Shown: piece by piece, positions 62,613 through 64,000 of the stretch
How positions within the stretch are numbered: the stretch's first letter is position 1
Layout: each line of letters starts with the position of its first letter
Assembly (NCBI GenBank): GCA_964367905.1
Contig: CAYIZP010000012.1
Span: 1 to 64,000 of the forward strand
DNA from: CAUPWF01 sp964367905
GTDB taxonomy: Bacteria; Bacillota; Clostridia; Lachnospirales; Lachnospiraceae
Direction of reading: 5' to 3'
Length of the DNA stretch: 64,000 nucleotides
Notes under the pieces: generated by a model
Told to the model about the DNA's origin: nothing
The model's database searches: none
What the model saw: the letters and a program-made list of their open reading frames with translations, nothing else
Program-made: the position numbers and the translations under genes

Positions 62613-62675
62613 TTTTTTGAAGAAAAACTACGTCCCCAATGAAAAAAAGCCTGTCCCTTTTTATCCTCGTCCCCA
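62600..62675. repeat. Palindromic GGGGACG repeat, copy 3 with both modules
   Basis: Perfect 18-bp arms ATTGGGGACGTAGTTTTT and complement (62600-62640) around TGAAG, then CCTGTCCCTTTTT (62650-62662) and a reversed half CCTCGTCCCCAATTT (62664-62678). It lies between convergent genes and gives each its stop or last codons: TAG of the kinase, and NWGRG plus TAA of the MerR gene. Confidence 0.92.
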
Positions 62676-63203
62676 ATTTAAAATCGTTGACCTTCGTGCA
62701 CTCTCTTTTCTGTGTGCTTGCTGCTGTCTAATCAATGCATCGAGCTTCTTATACCGATCCTCTTCTAGTCTATCTTTTGCATCTAGCAGATGCGTCATCT
62801 CTTTCTTAATAGAGTCTGTGATTGCCTCGCAAATATTTTTTTCTAGTACACTATTATTTCCTTCTAGAACCTTCACTAATATTTCTTCTGTCATTATAAG
62901 TTCTCCATTCTTCACCTTTCTAGTATCTTTTTGAACGATTATCCTTCTTTTTTTCTCCTCCAGCTCCGCTTTAACCTTCTGTATCTCTGGAACCAAAATA
63001 CGCAATTCATTAAGAGTAACCCCATGTGCAATCAATTTTTTGATACACTGTAATAATTTAATATTCTCTTCTGTATAGTAACGATGTCCTGTGTCATTTC
63101 GTTTGACTTGTAGACTCAGTTTTTTCTCCCAATGTCGTAGTACGTGTGGCTCTACTCCGACGTTCTTAGATACTTCGGATATCACATAGTGTGTATTTAC
63201 CAT
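62661..63203 (-). CDS. MerR-family regulator
   Basis: 180 residues: MerR helix-turn-helix (YVISEVSKNVGVEPHVLRHWEKK, residues about 6-30, then HRYYTEENIKLLQ), a dimer coiled coil (about 75-95) and a lysine/glutamate-rich tail with no known effector domain. The C-terminal NWGRG and stop come from the repeat. A Firmicutes MerR group with RacA/YraN-like simple layout. Target not predictable; autoregulation common. Confidence 0.85.
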   Translation of the reverse strand: MVNTHYVISEVSKNVGVEPHVLRHWEKKLSLQVKRNDTGHRYYTEENIKLLQCIKKLIAHGVTLNELRILVPEIQKVKAELEEKKRRIIVQKDTRKVKNGELIMTEEILVKVLEGNNSVLEKNICEAITDSIKKEMTHLLDAKDRLEEDRYKKLDALIRQQQAHRKESARRSTILNWGRG

Positions 63204-63280
63204 GACTATAACCTCCTCTTCTATATCAACATCTTAACACATTGCATGTCCATACTGTCAAAAAATCGTTCGTCAAGTTT

Positions 63281-63327
63281 TTCATTGGGGACGGGGGAAA
63301 ACGTCGTTTTCCCCCGTCCCCAATGAA
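63281..63327. repeat. Palindromic GGGGACG repeat, copy 4
   Basis: Perfect 23-bp arms (63281-63303 and 63305-63327), each with CATTGGGGACGGGGGAAAAC or its complement, around one T. The longest palindrome of the family here. It lies in the divergent region between the MerR and zinc-ribbon genes. Confidence 0.95.
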
Positions 63328-63399
63328 GTTCTTTACAAATTCCCGAACTTACTGTACACTAATTAATATCAACTTCTAAAATTAAAGGAGGGCTCTATC

Positions 63400-64000
63400 A
63401 TGGCTCAATTTCATTGCACCCTATGTGGCGGGCGAATATCGAATGGTACTTGTACTGAATGTGGTTTTCATGCCAACTCGATGTCAACAGCCGAGAACGC
63501 GCATGCTTATACTCCACCCGAGAATCAGACGCAACCAAATACAAGCAACACCTATCAAAAAAACTATACACAACCAAATACTTCAACCACAAAAACAAGT
63601 AATTCAACTACCTATGTAACAAATAGTACAAACACGCACAAAACAAGCAATACCGCACCAACAACCAAAAAGAAAAACCTGGCGCTTTTTATCGGTATTA
63701 TTGTAACTATTTTTACGTTTATAGGGCCTGCGATTATTGAATTTGTTTCGGATATCATAGATGAGATTTCTTACAGCGCAATGGTATCTAATTACGATTT
63801 TGATTCCGACTACGACTTTGATTCTGATTTTGATTTTGACATAGACTCAGAAATATTAGATGATTTCGAGAATACTACTTCCGATGGGGAGATTGGCTTC
63901 ACGCTTCCTGACTATTCTTACGTACAGAGGGAATTAGCTGAAACTGGCGAGTCTATTGAAATGAGTTTATCGCCTGGAAGTTATACCGTAGGTGTGCATC
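63400..64000 (+). CDS. Zinc-ribbon membrane protein with Asp-rich segment (C-terminus off window)
   Basis: ATG 63400 follows AAAGGAGGG by 8 bases. 200 codons are visible. A zinc ribbon (CTLC...CTEC; Cys6, 9, 18, 21) is followed by a Thr/Asn/Gln-rich linker (24-90), one membrane helix (about 94-117) and an outside acidic segment with repeated DFDSD (131-150). After that ETGESIEMSLSPGSYTVGVH looks like the start of a beta-sandwich domain. Similar N-terminal layout is frequent in Lachnospiraceae surface proteins. Function unknown. Confidence 0.8.
   Translation, partial: MAQFHCTLCGGRISNGTCTECGFHANSMSTAENAHAYTPPENQTQPNTSNTYQKNYTQPNTSTTKTSNSTTYVTNSTNTHKTSNTAPTTKKKNLALFIGIIVTIFTFIGPAIIEFVSDIIDEISYSAMVSNYDFDSDYDFDSDFDFDIDSEILDDFENTTSDGEIGFTLPDYSYVQRELAETGESIEMSLSPGSYTVGVH

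Noticed and set aside
5755..63327. GGGGACG palindromes as CRISPR repeats or insertion sequence ends
   Set aside because: Scattered singly over 58 kb, no spacers, and no transposase gene between or beside them in this window.

Overview
The window looks like a chromosomal piece of a low-GC, Gram-positive anaerobe of the Clostridia, most likely Lachnospiraceae. The basis is AT-rich DNA with strong AGGAGG-type ribosome sites, a FabK-type fatty acid operon with a FabT-like regulator, corrinoid methyltransferase genes, RpiR and MarR regulators, and MutS2. The genus call is inference.

Regions. (1) 1-5.7 kb, minus strand: an RpiR regulator, a glycerate kinase, a PTS EIIABC of the fructose/mannosylglycerate family and a GH38 glycosidase cut by the window edge. 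Together they read as a route for a glycerate-containing glycoside, most likely mannosylglycerate: uptake as the phosphosugar, hydrolysis, then glycerate phosphorylation. A 100-N gap splits the EIIABC gene, but the flanks carry the same 55 bp, so the gene is probably intact. (2) 5.9-17.9 kb: one Gfo/Idh oxidoreductase, then a type II fatty acid synthesis operon read leftward: fabH-acpP-fabK-fabD-fabG-fabF-accB-fabZ-accC-accDA(fused)-fabK-like-fabT-like. Its promoter carries tandem CTTTCAAA operator-like sites. (3) 18-25 kb: two tandem membrane GGDEF proteins, thioredoxin reductase, a CASTOR/POLLUX-like channel, a MATE exporter and tRNA-Arg(ACG). (4) 25-26.4 kb: an Rpn-family nuclease with a 12-bp minisatellite; a deleted copy of the same unit lies at 35.5-36.2 kb. 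(5) 26.4-34.1 kb: a corrinoid one-carbon locus with a RACo-type activase, a corrinoid protein, a PocR/AraC regulator, two UroD-family methyltransferase-like proteins (one with a C-terminal thioredoxin-like domain) and a CobW-type GTPase. No MttB-type substrate methyltransferase is present, so the substrate is unknown. (6) 34.2-41.7 kb: lipoproteins, gene remnants, three small unknown genes, a solitary trpB and a two-component system beside a DUF4097-like lipoprotein.

(7) 41.7-52.1 kb is an accessory island. It has a Fic protein with a candidate antitoxin, a second self-inhibited-type Fic protein with a helix-turn-helix, a peptide-resistance-like ABC transporter with its two-component system, an AAC(3)-family acetyltransferase, a GNAT, an XRE membrane regulator, an intact RelE/Phd pair, a decayed RelE/Phd pair and an MNT-HEPN pair. 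A 24-codon acetyltransferase tail sits directly after the Fic stop codon. (8) 52-64 kb is mostly housekeeping: LURP-one-like protein, L-lactate dehydrogenase, RNA uridine methyltransferase, YhaM, a degenerate HtrA-like protein, MutS2, a two-component system, a MerR regulator and a zinc-ribbon membrane protein cut by the right edge.

A family of palindromic repeats built on ATTGGGGACG...CGTCCCCAAT occurs at several gene ends and supplies stop codons or last codons to at least three genes. No rRNA, CRISPR array, prophage or complete insertion sequence was seen.
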